DNA of 64,000 bases from Mycoplasmopsis agalactiae 14628 (GCF_000266865.1 NZ_AJPR01000011.1:310001-374000); one strand, 5' to 3'. Counted from the stretch's first letter, positions 1 to 11,780 are shown. The notes: generated from the sequence alone by a model not told the origin. Made by a program: numbers and translations.

Positions 1-1
1 T

Positions 2-976
2 ATGAAAAATAAAGAAGTAAAGCGAAAAACAATATCAGTAGTACAGATCATTTTGCTTATATTACCGCTAGTTTTATGTATTTTATTCTTCACAATATCG
101 CCAATTATTCACACATTTATAAAATCACTTAGATATAATCCTAATCCAACTGACCTTACAACTTATGTAATAGGGACTGGTAATTATAATGGCATATTAT
201 CAGATCCTAATTTTAAACATGCTATTATAAACTCCACAGCAGTATTGCTTATTGGAACAAGCATATCTATGATTTTAGCTCTTACTTTTGCTTTAATTAT
301 TAGTTCAATAATGTCAGCAGTTACTAAAAGAGTAATACTTTCAATAATTTATTCTCAGTTTTTTATTTCTGGATTTGCAGTTGGAATTGCATTTACATTG
401 TTTTTTGGAAGCAAAGGCTTGTTTTTTTACCTTATTGGTTTAGATAAATACAGTTTTACTTCAGGAAACAAAAGAATTCCGATATGAATTTATTATGTAA
501 TTTATCAAATATGAAGATCGCTCCCTTTTAATTTAGTTTTATTTGCTGCAGCTATATCTAGAGGCGAATTAAAATATGCAAAGCTAATGAAATGCGATAA
601 CTTATCTAGAATACAAAAAATTAAATTTGTTTATGCAAATGAAATTTCAAAAGTTTTCTTCTCTATTTTGTTCACAAACTTCATATTTTCATCACTAATG
701 TATCCACTAGCTATTCTCGAGCGTTCATTTGACCTAGATTTAGAAAAAGCCCACACATTAACTAGCTATACTGGCAAGTATTTAGGGCTAGGCAATAATC
801 CCGTTTTAACTTATCCAAGGGGTTATTCAGCCGCTTTCTTTAGTTTTGCATACTTAGTTTCACTTTTGTGCTTGATGCAACTTATTCGGCCAAAAACAAT
901 CAAAGGAATCATTAATTTAATCAAAAAAATCAATCAAAAAGTAAAACAAAGAAAGGCGGCGCATGTTATTAACTAA
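2..976 (+). CDS. ABC transporter permease, sugar type (MalF/UgpA-like)
   Basis: Reads as about 324 residues once an in-frame TGA at 485 is read as Trp. It is a hydrophobic protein with a first membrane segment at roughly residues 12-36 and several more. A region rich in Ala, Gly and Leu near residues 180-200 (AAAISRGELKYAKLMKCDN) sits where the EAA loop that contacts the ATPase is expected, although it is degenerate. The ATG is at the very edge of the window, so the true start could lie upstream. The next permease overlaps its last 14 bases, and a substrate-binding lipoprotein follows, which is the usual layout of a carbohydrate importer. No ATPase gene is seen, so it must lie before the window or elsewhere. 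The substrate cannot be told from sequence. Confidence 0.8.
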
Positions 977-1787
977 AAAAATAATTTTTGGAATAATTAA
1001 ATTCGCTTTAATTGGTCTTTTATGCATTGCGCTGCTTTTTCCGCTTTATTATTTACTTCTTCATTCATTAGTTTCAGCTAAAACAATAACTGATAATAAA
1101 GCATCATTAACTATCCAAGAATGAAACTGGTCAAATTACGCAGAAGCCTATAAAAAAGACTTCTGAGTCGCTTTTGGTTATACTTTATTGTTTGCTTTTA
1201 TATTAATGAGTCTAAGAATTTTGACTTATTCAATGGCTGTAGCAGGCTTATTAAAAATGAACAGTAAGTTTCAAAAAATATTTCAAAACTTTTTCTTAGT
1301 TATAAGCTTAATACCTGAGTTTTCAATTTACTTAAGTCTTAAAACATTTTTGATTAATCTAAAATTATATGGCACTGCATTTTCATTTGTTTCTAACTCA
1401 ATATTTTCATTCTTTACTTTTACATATGTTTGAAATTTAGCAAAAAGTGTACACAATGAAAAGTACAAAATTATGCTTAATGATAATCTTAAATGAAATC
1501 AAAAAATAACATATGTTTACTTGCCAAGGCTAAAATTAGCATACTTTTTACTGATCATATTTGCCTTTATTACAGCCTGAAATGACTATTTGTGGCCTAC
1601 ATTTGTGCTACCAACAACTAATAATGCAAAAGGCTTTACAAACATAACGATTTGATTTTTAAACTTAGGCAGAGAAGCGTCGGAGTTTGAAAACACAGCT
1701 ATTCAGGCAGCAGGAGCAGTTATTTCAGTTTTAATTCCGCTAACAATTTATGCAGCCTTTTCAAAGAAAATAAACAGATTTAATTAG
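963..1787 (+). CDS. ABC transporter permease, sugar type (MalG/UgpE-like)
   Basis: A 274-residue integral membrane protein with Trp encoded by TGA at several places. The N-terminal membrane segment (residues about 8-32) is followed by a periplasm-type loop with a W-x-W-x-NY stretch (EWNWSNYAEAYK), typical of MalG-type permeases where that loop reads W-x-NY. The C-terminal part has ITAWNDYLWPTFVL, the classical W-N-D/E-x-L-W-P region of sugar permeases, which supports the assignment. It starts inside the end of the preceding permease (14-base overlap), so the two are translationally coupled. A hairpin follows that may end the transcript. Confidence 0.85.
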
Positions 1788-1812
1788 TAAGTAAGTATTT
1801 ATCAAATTTACC

Positions 1813-1840
1813 AAAAAGCCTATGAAACAGGCTTTTTATT
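1813..1840 (+). terminator. Hairpin terminator after the permease pair
   Basis: AAAAAGCC and GGCTTTTT flank a 10-base loop and run into a T-rich tail. The loop contains CTATGAAACAG, a one-base variant of the dispersed TATAAAACAG motif. Confidence 0.6.
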
Positions 1841-1942
1841 ACATAAAAATATAGAAATTTTACATTTTTGCTAACCCTTTTAGCTATTAATATATAAAAT
1901 TGTAATGTTGTTTTTACAATTAAGAGTAAGAGGATTTTTAAA

Positions 1943-3721
1943 ATGAATAAGAAAAAGATATTGTTTGGAATTGTTCCATTAATGGCTGCTGCACCAATGA
2001 TTGCTGCATCATGCCAAAAAAGTGAAAAATCAGTTGTATTTCAATTTGCTCAAAGCAATGTTTGACCACTACCTAAAATGCTTGTGCCTTTGGTTGAATA
2101 TTACAACAAAACATTTAGCAAAGATAAAGACTTTCTTCCTGTAAAACTTCAATTTAGTGATGTAACAAAAACTACAAGTGAATTTGAGTTAATTAAAAAA
2201 GTAAAAAATGATATTGAATCTAATAACGAAAGCTCATTGCCTAGCTTAATTTTAGGCGCACAATCTGGTGCTTATGTTCTTAATCAATATAAAAGATTAA
2301 TGGATCTTTCTGATTATGGAATAACTAAGTCAATATTTAACAAAAACATTGCCGACTTGCATTCAAAATTACCTGGTCAAAAAGGCAACGATAAAATTTA
2401 CAGCATTCCTTTTGATAATTTGGATGTTGACGCAGTTGTTTATAATCTAGAAGTTTTAAATCACATTTTCAAAATGATTAAAGAAAATGGCGGGAATGTA
2501 GATGAAAGTGCAGATATAGTTAAAAAAGCTACTGAAGCAGGCAAAGAAGGTGTAGGCCAAAAAATGCCCGATAACACTATTTGAAAGGCATTAGAGCCAA
2601 AAACTGCTGATAAAAAAGCTTTTAATGGTCTAAACGTAAATAATGAAACATTTAGCTCAATTGAAAACATAAAAGAGTTTGCTAAAAAGTTTTATGAGGG
2701 CACTAAGTTAAATACTTCTAAAGTTAATGACGACACATTAACAGGTGAAGTAATATCGGTTGACTATGCTAATGACTTGCTTTTTAAGGAGCTTCATTCA
2801 CAAATTGGTAAAGATAAACTAGTTTTTGATTCAGTTGAAACAGGCAAAAAAGAAAATCCTGTTGCTGTTAAATATAATTTAGTAGATGATTCAGACATTA
2901 AAAGTAAGTTTAAGCAATTATTAAGTGGATATAAAAATATTATTAAAAGACATGAACATAAAGTTGGGGAAAATAATAAAGTATTTCAAACAATTAATTT
3001 TGGTAACAAAGGCGAAAATGCAAGTATAAATATTGCTAGATTTAAGAGTGCAATAAGTTTTGCAGCTAGTGTTGGAGTTAATTCAACAATGTTTAGTTCA
3101 CGTAATAAAGAAATTTATGGCAAAGATGACCCTGATTTTGAGAAAAAAGTTGCTGCATATGAAGATGTTTATATGGATCCGCAATTAACAACAGTTAAAA
3201 AAGATGCACAAAAAATATTTACTGAAGGTGGTTCAAGCTTATTAACTATTAAACATAGTGATGAATCATTAAATAAAGCAACTATAAAGTTTGTTAAATG
3301 ATTATTTGAAGGCAAAAATAATGCCTACAACCAAGACATGGAAGATAACTGAAAAACATTTGCAAAATATTCAGGTTACATTATGCCTTTAGCTTCAGTT
3401 GTTAATGATCAAAGCCTAAATTGATTCCAAAGTGAAGCTGATAAATTAAAGCAAAAAAGAGCAAATAAAACCATCAGCGATGAAGAGTTCAGAATCTTAA
3501 ACTTCTTAAGATCGGCTTATGTATCAATTAAGTCAATTAGAGACTTTGAAAAAGATAATTCAATTATTGCTAAAAATAACGTACAAGACGACAAAACAGG
3601 TCAAATCAACAATACAATTTCATCAGTTGCGAAAACCTGAACTAATCATAACAAGGCTTCTGAAATTAAGGAAGATGTCTTAATTGAATCAATTGAAAAA
3701 GAAATAAATCCAAATCGTTAG
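1943..3721 (+). CDS. Substrate-binding lipoprotein of the ABC transporter
   Basis: A 592-residue protein with a lipoprotein signal (MNKKKILFGIVPLMAAAPMI, then AASC) and several TGA-coded Trp. The mature part starts with KSEKSVVFQFAQSNVWPLPK and continues with LVEYYNKTF, like the first strand and helix of extracellular solute-binding proteins for sugars. PSLILGAQSGAYVLNQYKRL resembles the ligand-cleft loop of that family. It follows the two permeases after a 155-base gap that holds a hairpin and an AT-rich promoter-like stretch (TATATAAAAT at 1891), so it may have its own promoter. The likely role is capture of a sugar or glycerophosphodiester at the cell surface; the ligand is unknown. A short hairpin ends the gene. 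Confidence 0.75.
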
Positions 3722-3728
3722 TAAAAAA

Positions 3729-3762
3729 AATACTGAAACTCTTGCTTTCAGTATTTTTGTTT
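3729..3762. terminator. Bidirectional terminator between convergent lipoprotein genes
   Basis: AATACTGAAA pairs perfectly with TTTCAGTATT around a 7-base loop. There are T-runs on the right and A-runs on the left, so it can serve the plus gene ending at 3721 and the minus gene ending at 3764. Confidence 0.75.
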
Positions 3763-3763
3763 T

Positions 3764-4834
3764 TTAAGAATGAGCTTTTTTGTTATGAACAATAACACTA
3801 ATTTTAGAATCTTTAGTATTACTAATGTACTTAGTTATGTAAAAATGGTATTCATCAGTTGAATGAGCGTGCGAACCAATTAAAGAATATGACACTGTTG
3901 GATCATTTTCTAAATTTGCTTCAAAAATAAAGAATTTATTTAGCTCTTCAATTTTCTTTTTAAAGTCTTCTGAGCCTATTTTATTGCTACTTTGGGCAAC
4001 AATAGTATTAATTTTTTCAAACACTTTTTCAGCTGTATTTTCAGACGAAAATGCATCTTTTTTAAATATTTTACCAATGATAAAAGAATCATCTAAGTAG
4101 TGGCTTTTATCATTTTCGGTTAATTTTGATAAATCAGCATGGTCACTGTGTTCACTTTCAGACTTTTCTATATTATTAATTCCAATTTCACTTCAAGTTA
4201 TTGGGGTATAACTTAAATTATTGTTTTCATTTTTTATAAATGTTAAGGTTAAGCCATCTTTAGTTGAATTTAGCTTATCATTTGGCGACGAGTTTTCAAA
4301 ATCAATTGAAATATTTTTAATTGATTCTTCTTTTATTTCAACTGAAGTGTTTTCCAAAAAGCTGTTTAATAACTTAAGTTGCTCAGCAAATGAATTCTTA
4401 CTTTTAAGCTGTTTTATAATGGTCTTAGGAAAAAATCCTTTTCCTTTTTCAGATACTTTAGACGATAAGGCAACTAGATTATTAAAAGCTAAAAATGTAT
4501 TTTTAGATTCATCTTTTTTAACTTCAGTAATTTTATTTTTAAATGATTTATATGCAGAAATTGCATCATTAGTAGATTTTATTCAAGCATCAACTTCTTT
4601 TTTATTTTTAATGTCAACTTTTGAATTTAAAGCACCTTTTATATCAAGATAGTTTTTTAAAAAACTAAATTTTTCTTCTGAATTAAGAAAGTCGGTTACC
4701 GACTTACGATTATTATTGTATTTTGACTCTAATTCTTTCAATTTACTTTCATTGTCACAACTAGCAGCTATCATTGGAAATGCTAAAGCAGGCGCAAGCA
4801 TCCCAAAACTACATAATAGTTTATTTTTTTTCAT
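3764..4834 (-). CDS. Lipoprotein of unknown function
   Basis: A 356-residue protein read through TGA codons. It starts with a lipoprotein signal, MKKNKLLCSFGMLAPALAFP, ending at the lipobox IAASC, then a Lys/Glu/Asn-rich, mostly helical mature part (for example ESKLKELESKYNNNRKSVTD), suggesting coiled-coil structure at residues 30-130. No family is recognised. It stands alone on the minus strand between two plus-strand units. The start at 4834 is preceded on its strand by AGCAAGGATAA, a usable ribosome-binding site. It is most likely a surface-exposed membrane-anchored protein, perhaps with a binding role. Confidence 0.7.
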
Positions 4835-4984
4835 AATTTTATCCTTGCTACATATACTATATATTTTTAATTGTGAAATTATTAATTGTCCAATTTGAAT
4901 ATTAAGTCTTATGATTTATTTAAATCATTATACAGTAATAGCAACTAGTTAGCAGTCTATATTTAACTAAAATTCCTGCAAGCC

Positions 4985-4994
4985 TATAAAACAG
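4985..4994 (+). repeat. Dispersed motif copy 1 (TATAAAACAG)
   Basis: GCCTATAAAACAGG, intergenic upstream of gdpP, on the gdpP sense strand. Confidence 0.7.
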
Positions 4995-5102
4995 GACTAT
5001 TAGTCAAAAAATAAATATAGAAAGTTTGCATAAGAACAAAAAAGTAGCAATGTGCAAGTTGCAAATAATATATCTAGTTTAATTTAATATTAAAATCTTT
5101 TA

Positions 5103-5108
5103 TATAAT
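5103..5108 (+). promoter_or_regulatory. -10 box of gdpP, leaderless arrangement
   Basis: A perfect TATAAT ends 8 bases before the gdpP ATG at 5117, and no Shine-Dalgarno sequence is present. Transcription would start at or next to the ATG. Confidence 0.55.
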
Positions 5109-5116
5109 TAATAAGT

Positions 5117-7117
5117 ATGAATTTAAGTAATATACCTAGTAAAAAAAAGACTGCAATAATTTATAGTTCAGTATTCTTGCTTGCAATTATTACATTAGTT
5201 GCATGCATTGTTATTATTGCAAAATTTAGTAACAGTCAGTCTAAAATATGAGCATCAGCAGTAGTTGGTCTTACTATTAGTGCAATTATTGCAAGCATTG
5301 TAGGTTTATTACTTGTGAGAATGTATTGATCACAAAATGCTATTGTCAAAAAATCATTTAATTTCTTTATGGATGAAGTAGTAAGCCATAATTCAATAGG
5401 TTTAATAATTTATGACAATAACTTTATCATTTTATGAACAAGTTCATTTATCAAAAATCGCTTTGGCAGAAAGTGAGTGGGCTATTCATTAGCTGAGTTT
5501 TTCAATCATTATGAAACTCATTTTGATAATAATTTACAAAGCCTAAATTTTAAAGATAATGAAAGCTTTTATCATGCAGAAATATGACCGCTAAAAAATT
5601 GTATAAGCATAAAAGACATTACTTTAGAGCAAAACATGATTCAAGTTTATTCAAATCAGCTTCCTGTTATTGGCGAGGTTGAAATTGATAATTATCAACT
5701 ATATCATTCAATACTTTCAAAAGAAGAACTTTATAGAGTTAACCAGGAATTTATAGCTATTTTGGACGAATTAGTTTCAAACTACAACTTTGTTTATCGT
5801 CAGTATACTAACGGAAAATTTTTGGTATTTACTAACAAAGAATCAATTGATAAAATGGCTAGTGTTGACTTCAATTTTTTCTCTAAAATTCACTCAGCTC
5901 TTAAAAATTCAAAAATTAATAATCACTTAATTTCAATTTCAGCTGGTTTTGCTTTAGGCTATCAAAATTTATGAGAAAAAACAGAGCAAGCTAAAAATGC
6001 TTTACTACAAGCACAAAGCCGGGGCGGCGACCAGGTTGCAATTTTTTCAAATACAGAAAGACCTAAATATTTTGGCTCATCTAGCGAAATTCTTTATGAC
6101 ATAAGTAGAACCAAAATTAAAAGAATTGCTGACTTAATTGAAAGCAAACTAAGAGATCCAAAAATTAAAAAAGTTATATGTTATGGACATGCTAATGCTG
6201 ACTTAGATGCAATTGGTTCAGCTTTAGGAATCTGAGCACTTGCAAAAGAGTACAATAAAGAATCATACATTTGCTCTATAACTCAGGATTCAACTACTGA
6301 ATCAGCTATTGAAAAAATTATTCCTAAAGATGAAGAAATTTTTATTAGGCCACAAGTAGCAAATAAAATTACTGATGAATCAACACTAGTGTTTTTACTA
6401 GATAATTCACAAATTGATAGAACCGATAATAAAGATTGCATAAACAATACAAAAGTTAATAATATTTTTATCCTAGACCACCATAGATTAGGCACAAGCG
6501 TCGATTTTTGCCCTAGTGTAAATAGATACATAGACTCAGCAGCTTCTAGTGCTTCGGAAATAGTTACAGAAATTTTAATGTTTGTCCAAAGAAGAATTTC
6601 ACTTAAGCCTTTTGTTGCCCAAATGCTATTAAATGGTATTTATTTAGATACTCTTCAATTTACTAAAAAAGTTAATGCTAGAACATTTATGGCTGCTGGC
6701 TGATTAGAAGAAAAAGGTGCAAATTCAGCTAAAAGTAGTGAAATATTAAAAATTGATGAAGATACTTGAAATGATGTAAATGATGTTTTAGAAAACATTC
6801 AAGAAGTTAAGCCAGGATACTTTTTGGCTTATAAAGATATTCCATTAAGCAATGATGTTATTTCAATTGCTTCTGAAGAAATTTTAAAAATTAGTAACCG
6901 CAAGGCAGCATTTGTTATTGCTAAATTAAAAGGAACTAAATTTTACAAAATGAGTGCAAGAGGACTGGATGTCAATGTTCAGTTAATTGCTGAAGCAGTT
7001 GGTGGCGGTGGCCATTTTGGCACAGCTGCAGCTGTTTCTAGCGAGGATTTTGCCACATTTATTGACAATGTAAAACAAGCGATTGTGAGTGAGAAAAATG
7101 AAAGTTATACTAATTAA
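5117..7117 (+). CDS. gdpP: GdpP-type c-di-AMP phosphodiesterase (DHH/DHHA1)
   Basis: 666 residues. Two membrane segments lie at about residues 12-36 and 46-70, then a PAS-like region, a degenerate GGDEF-like region (around residues 170-310, lacking a GGDEF motif) and a DHH phosphodiesterase domain. Visible metal-binding motifs are GHANADLDAIGSALG near residue 355, LLDNSQ near 425, ILDHHR near 455, and the DHHA1 glycine motif VGGGGHFGTAAA near residue 640. In known members this domain hydrolyses cyclic di-AMP at the membrane. It heads the gdpP-rplI-dnaB order known from Firmicutes, and rplI overlaps its end by 20 bases. A TATAAT directly before the ATG suggests a leaderless transcript. Confidence 0.93.
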
Positions 7118-7553
7118 AGACTGTAAAGATGGTAAAGCAAATACAATAATTGAAGTTTCAGATGGCTATGGATCTAACTTCTTAATTAACAAAGGTTTTG
7201 CACTTCCATACAATGAAAAAACTAAAAAACAATTAGAAAAAAGATTAAGCGATTTAACTGCCAATGAAATGGAAATGCGTCAAAGTGCACTTGAGCTTAA
7301 AGAAAAATTAGAAAAAGAATCTTTAAAGTACGAACTAGAAGCTAATATTGACGCTAATAGCAACTTAAATGTCCATGGAGCTGTTTCAACTAAGGACATA
7401 GTTAAGTCATTAGTCAAATTAGGCTATAAACTAGACAAATACGCCGTTCAAAAGGTTCATCTAGTTGGCAGAGGAGTACATTTAATTGATGTAATAGTTT
7501 ACAAAGATATTGTTGCAAAGTTAAAGGTGGATATAATAATCAATGTCAAATAA
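7098..7553 (+). CDS. rplI: 50S ribosomal protein L9
   Basis: 151 residues with the canonical start MKVILIKDCKDGKANTIIEV followed by DGYGSNFLINKGFALP, the conserved rRNA-binding N-terminal domain. A long charged connecting helix (about residues 40-80) and the small C-terminal domain follow. The ATG at 7098 is preferred over an in-frame GTG at 7089 because the family begins at MKV. It overlaps the end of gdpP by 20 bases and the start of dnaB by 11, so the three are translated as one unit. Confidence 0.96.
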   Translation: MKVILIKDCKDGKANTIIEVSDGYGSNFLINKGFALPYNEKTKKQLEKRLSDLTANEMEMRQSALELKEKLEKESLKYELEANIDANSNLNVHGAVSTKDIVKSLVKLGYKLDKYAVQKVHLVGRGVHLIDVIVYKDIVAKLKVDIIINVK

Positions 7554-9018
7554 CTCCGAGTATTACGAGATAAACAGCTTAAGCAAGTATTCAAATCCAA
7601 ATTTAGAAGCATCTTTGCTTGGCTTAGTTTATATTAACAACCAGACTGCTAGTAAAATTATTCCTTACTTAACTAAGGAAGACTTTACTGTCAGAGAACA
7701 TGCTTTGTTTTTTGAAGTTTTAAAAGACTTGTTTTTAAAAAACATTTCAATTAATTTTGACCAGCTTATGCTTTATAAGTCAAAAAACAAGCAATATAAC
7801 TTCATAAATTTTGAATTTTTGTTACATATACAAGATTCAGCTGGCCTAAGTAATAACATTATTCAATATTTACAAGAGTTAGAAAGACTAACTAAATTAA
7901 GAACAATTGAGCTTAAATTAAGCAGGGTGTTAAACAAACTAAGCACAAATATTGCAGTAAGTGAAAATGAAGTCATTAGTGAGCTACATGACTTACTTTT
8001 AAATATCGATAAAAGCAAAACTAGACAAGACTTTTTAACTGTTGAAGAAGTGGCCAAAGTTGTTGTTGATGACTTAGTTAAAAAAAGAGAGCTTAATATT
8101 TCAAATATCAGCGGAGTACCTAGTGGCTTTGAAGCACTTGATGCTCTTACTCAAGGATTTCAGCCTGGGGAAATGATTGTTCTAGCTGCTAGACCAGGTA
8201 TGGGAAAGACTGCTTTCGCCTTAAACATAGCCAAAAACGCTGCTTCAGCTTCAGGCAATAAACCTGCTAAAAAGGTGGTATTTTTTACCTTAGAAATGCC
8301 TTCATCACAGCTAGTTACACGTTTATTTGGCATAAGTACAGAAATTGATTTATACAAGTTCAAAAAGCCAAGTGAACTATCTCAGGATGAATTAGACAAA
8401 ATAACTATTCACCAAAAAAGACACTTAAACCAATTGAACTTATTTATAGATGAATCGGCCAAAACTGATTTACCTACATTACTATGAAAATGTCGTAGGT
8501 TAGCTAAAACAAGCGGCATTGATATGATAATTATTGACTACTTGCAATTACTAAGTGTAGATTCAAGCAAGCCATCTAGAGACAGGCAGGCAGAAGTTGC
8601 TACAATTAGTAGAAATCTTAAAACACTTGCCTTAGAGTTAAAAGTACCTATTATCGCTCTAAGTCAGCTTAGCCGTGAGGTTGAAAAAAGAGAAGATAAA
8701 AGGCCTATATTATCAGACTTAAGAGAATCAGGAACAATTGAGCAAGATGCTGACATTGTTTTATTTTTATACAGAAAAAATTACTACAATAAAAACAAAG
8801 TCAACTTCAAAGACAAAGATCTAAGTGCACAGCAAAAAGAAATGCTAGAACAAGGATTCATTGGCGATGTAACCAACTTGCTTATTGCAAAGCACAGAAA
8901 CGGCACGCAGGCTGATATTAACTTATTGTTTAGACTAAATTGTGGAAAATTTGAAGATCTTTATTATAAATATGACGAAGTTAGCGACTCCTTTAATTTC
9001 AATAAAGGAGATGAATAA
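7543..9018 (+). CDS. dnaB: Replicative DNA helicase DnaB
   Basis: 491 residues. The N-terminal domain (about 1-170) is followed by the RecA-like motor. Walker A is ARPGMGKTAFALNIA near residue 218. Walker B is MIIIDYLQLL near residue 330, followed by LSQLSREVEKREDKRPILSD and LRESGTIEQDADIVLFLYR, all typical of DnaB-family helicases. One TGA is read as Trp at 8488. It unwinds DNA at the replication fork and loads primase (DnaG, present here at 39630-41567). The next gene starts on the stop codon (TAATG). Confidence 0.97.
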
Positions 9019-10310
9019 TGCCCCTTTATTTAAAAATCATTTCCACAATTGGAATGATATTGCTTCTTTTACTTAGTTCAATTTTTAGTGCCAGCGAAAC
9101 CGCTTACACCAGTTTAAGCCCTGGCAGAATTGAAAGTATGATAAGCAACAAAGAATTTGGAGCCAAACTGATTAAAAAACAACACAAATTTTTTAATCAG
9201 TTATTAAGCACAATTTTAATTTGCAACAACATTGTAAATATTGCTCTTTCAGCTATAACTTCTTATTTACTAAGCGTATGATGATTAGCAAATTTAGAAG
9301 AAGTTAATAAATATAATGTCATTATCTCAACTGCCATATTAACCCCAGTTATAGTATTATTCGGCGAAATTTTACCTAAATTAGCTGCTAAAAAATATCC
9401 TGTTGCTGTTGCTAAAACATTTTGTTATGCCTTACAAACTTTTTACTATATTTTTTGACTTTTTACCTATCCAGTAAGCAAAATTGGTAGAAACATTTAT
9501 ATAACTAACACTGAGCAAGATGTTAAAGGCTTAATTGACATTGCACAAAATGAAGGTGTATTAGAGACAAACGAAAGCATAATGGCTCAAAATGCTTTGG
9601 ACTTAGATAGCACCAAAGTTTCAAGACACTATATAAAACTAAAAGATGTTTATTTAATAAACCATAACGATAGCGTTTCTGATGCTATTGAATTGTTTAA
9701 AAAAACAAATTACAGCCGTTTACCGGTTAAAAAAGACGATAATCTTATTGGCATTATTCACCTTAAAGATATTTTTTACTTACAAAAAGGTAAGGTCATT
9801 AAATACTTAAAACCAGTGCCAACTGTTTCAATGAACACTAGCTTGTCGCTAGCGCTTGAGAAAATGCGTATTCAAAAGTCACAAATGGCTTTTGTAACTG
9901 AAAATAACTACAGCACCGAAGTTATAGGTCTTATAACTATGGAAGATATAATTGAAGAAATTATAGGTGAAATTTATGATGAATATGATGACGAAGAGTG
10001 AGCAGATTTTCACGAAATAAGTCTTGAATTATTCCATGCATCAGGCAAAATTAAACTTAAAGAAGTTATTAAGCGGCTTGAAATTGAAATCGAAGATGTA
10101 AGCTCTGATGAGCTTAATATGTGCCTGTTTGAATTTATTAAGCATAGAGTCGGCTACACGCCTAGAAAAAATACTAAGTATGCATTAGGCGATGTGCATT
10201 TTAGAATACTTTCTATTACTAATTCTAAGAAAAATGATGCAAAAATTGAAATTGAGTTAGGTAACAAAGTAGATATTTTAGAAACAAGCACACAGCAAAT
10301 TGCACTTTAG
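9018..10310 (+). CDS. CNNM/CBS-domain membrane protein (hemolysin C/CorC family)
   Basis: 430 residues. The N-terminal CNNM (DUF21) part has membrane segments at about 5-25, 65-90 and 95-150, with FSASETAYTSL near residue 22, a signature of this family. Two CBS domains follow at about residues 205-320 (SRLPVKKDDNLIGIIHLKDI and TEVIGLITMEDIIEEIIGEI), then a CorC/HlyC-type C-terminal domain (DVHFRILSI). Family members are proposed Mg2+/Co2+ exporters or regulators; the name hemolysin is historical. It starts one base inside the dnaB stop, so it belongs to the same operon. Confidence 0.9.
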
Positions 10311-10401
10311 CATGCATAATTGCCTAAAAGCACTATAAAACAATGTTTTCTGTAATAAGCAATAACAAGATAAAATGATTTTGAAATTTATTTTACTCTT
10401 G

Positions 10402-10407
10402 TATAAT
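10402..10407 (+). promoter_or_regulatory. -10 box of the tRNA-Gly gene
   Basis: TATAAT lies 15 bases before the first base of the tRNA. A weak TTGAAA at 10381 could be the -35 element, although its spacing is short. Confidence 0.5.
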
Positions 10408-10421
10408 ATTATTACATTTTT

Positions 10422-10495
10422 GCAAATGTAGTTCAATGGTAGAACTCCAGCCTTCCAAGCTGGTCATGCGGGTTCGATTCCCGTCATTTGCTCCA
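10422..10495 (+). tRNA. tRNA-Gly (anticodon UCC)
   Basis: 74 bases with all arms: acceptor GCAAATG pairing with CATTTGC, D arm, anticodon stem CCAGC/GCTGG around the loop CTTCCAA (anticodon TCC), T arm GCGGG-TTCGATT-CCCGT, and an encoded CCA end. It is single and not part of a cluster. Confidence 0.95.
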
Positions 10496-10523
10496 TATGT
10501 TTGATTATTCAAGCTCTATTTTT

Positions 10524-10552
10524 CCAAGGTTTAATCGCCTTGGATTTTTATT
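10524..10552 (+). terminator. Terminator after tRNA-Gly
   Basis: CCAAGG and CCTTGG enclose an 8-base loop and run into ATTTTTATTTTT. Confidence 0.75.
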
Positions 10553-10667
10553 TTTAGCCTTTCTTTATAGTCACATTCAGTAAATAAGCCTCATAAAAGT
10601 TTTATAATATTTATGGGAGTATTTATTTAAAAGTAAGGGGTATCTTTAGTTAAAAAGATAAATTGTC

Positions 10668-11687
10668 ATGAAAATGAATAGGAAAATATTGCTAGGTTTA
10701 TTAGCAACTTCATCACTTACAGCTGCTCCACTACTAGCTGCTAAATGTGGTGCTAAACAAGAGCTAAATGAAGTGGTTAAGGTGCTAAATATAGGTGAAA
10801 TTAAAATTTACGAAGATCAAAAAGCAGAAGTGCCAACACAAGAGTTTATTCTCAATTCATTAGCTAAAGTTAATGATTCAGAAAAGCTTAAAATTGACAT
10901 ATCACAGTTAGAAGTAAAAGAAATTAAAGCTAACCAAGCAATTGTTGAAGCTAAAAAAGATTCAAAAACTTATAAAGGTCAAGTTGTAGTAACTTATACA
11001 GTAACTAAAGCTAAAAGAGTTGACTTAGCAACAGTTAAAAAAGAAAATATTACAGGTATTAATAACTTTATTTCTGCTAATGAAATGGCTAATATTTTAA
11101 AAAAGGAACTTAAATTACCTAATTTAAGTGAAAAAGACTTCACAATTTCTTTAGAATCGCAAGCAACTAATGATAAAGAGGGAAAATTAGTAATTAAGTC
11201 ATCTGCTACATCAGAACTTATTTATGGTACTCTAGAATTAGTTATTCCTAAACTATCTACAACCGAAAATTCTAATAAAAAATTAGTAGAAGAATATATT
11301 GCTAAATTCAAAAAAGAAGCTGAAAAAATGGATGCTAATTTAAAGAATATTGAGAAATGAGAAGCTATAGATGAAAGCAAGAAGGAAGAATTTAATAAAA
11401 AGGCAGAAAAAATCAAGGAAATAGCTAACAAGTTAAAAGATAAATATACAAAAACTTATGAAAAATTAGAAAAAGCTATTAAGGATAAAAGGGCTATTGA
11501 TGATAATACTTTTAATGAGTTAAATGCAGACATTTCTTTAGTTACAGTAACATATAATTCAACTGTTAAACCAAAAGTTAACGGAAAAGAAACTGATTAC
11601 ACCAAAGTAATGGATGAGCTTAAAGAGCTTGGAAAGCCAAAAAACGGAGCCAAAGAAGCTGACGTATTAATTGACTTTAGTAATTAA
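10668..11687 (+). CDS. Lipoprotein with the repeated 80-residue surface domain
   Basis: 339 residues. The lipoprotein signal is MKMNRKILLGLLATSSLTAA followed by PLLAAKC. Two copies of a domain follow at about residues 35-115 and 125-195. Each has a helix (LKKELKLPNLSEKDF type), two strands and an ending like SKTYKGQVVVTYTV or SELIYGTLELVIP. The remainder (about 200-339) is helical and Lys/Glu-rich, with one TGA-coded Trp at 11358. The next gene (11828) is a clear paralog with the same signal and domains, and a longer relative heads the operon ending at 27019. The domain is unnamed by me; it may belong to the repeated domains of mycoplasma surface lipoproteins. The ATG six codons before NRK could also be the second one (10674). 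Confidence 0.75.
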
Positions 11688-11700
11688 ACAAAGAAGTAAA

Positions 11701-11727
11701 AAAATATAGAGCACTCTATATTTTTTT
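11701..11727 (+). terminator. Terminator after the first lipoprotein
   Basis: AAAATATAGAG and CTCTATATTTT form an 11-bp stem with a 2-base loop and a T-run. Confidence 0.8.
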
Positions 11728-11780
11728 AAAGCCCATTTTATATATTAATTTCCATAAGTATTAATAAAGTGCAACTTTAA

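Larger units (their letters stand above)
4835..5116. other. Divergent intergenic region
   Basis: This spans the starts of the minus-strand lipoprotein and gdpP. It carries one copy of the dispersed motif at 4985 and a TATAAT box at 5103-5108 just in front of gdpP. No gene or RNA is recognised in it. Confidence 0.6.
10311..10667. other. Intergenic region holding tRNA-Gly
   Basis: Apart from the tRNA gene, its promoter and its terminator, this holds a near copy of the dispersed motif (ACTATAAAACAATG at 10332) and the upstream region of the next lipoprotein gene with TATAAT at 10603-10608. No protein gene is seen. Confidence 0.6.

Noticed and set aside
485-487. In-frame TGA codons as real stops, splitting most genes into pieces
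   Set aside because: Conserved proteins (DnaB, SecA, S2, EF-Ts, TopA) continue across them with Trp at expected places, so TGA codes Trp; I joined the pieces.
9018-10310. Calling the CNNM/CBS protein a hemolysin
   Set aside because: The family name is historical; the domains point to ion transport or its regulation.
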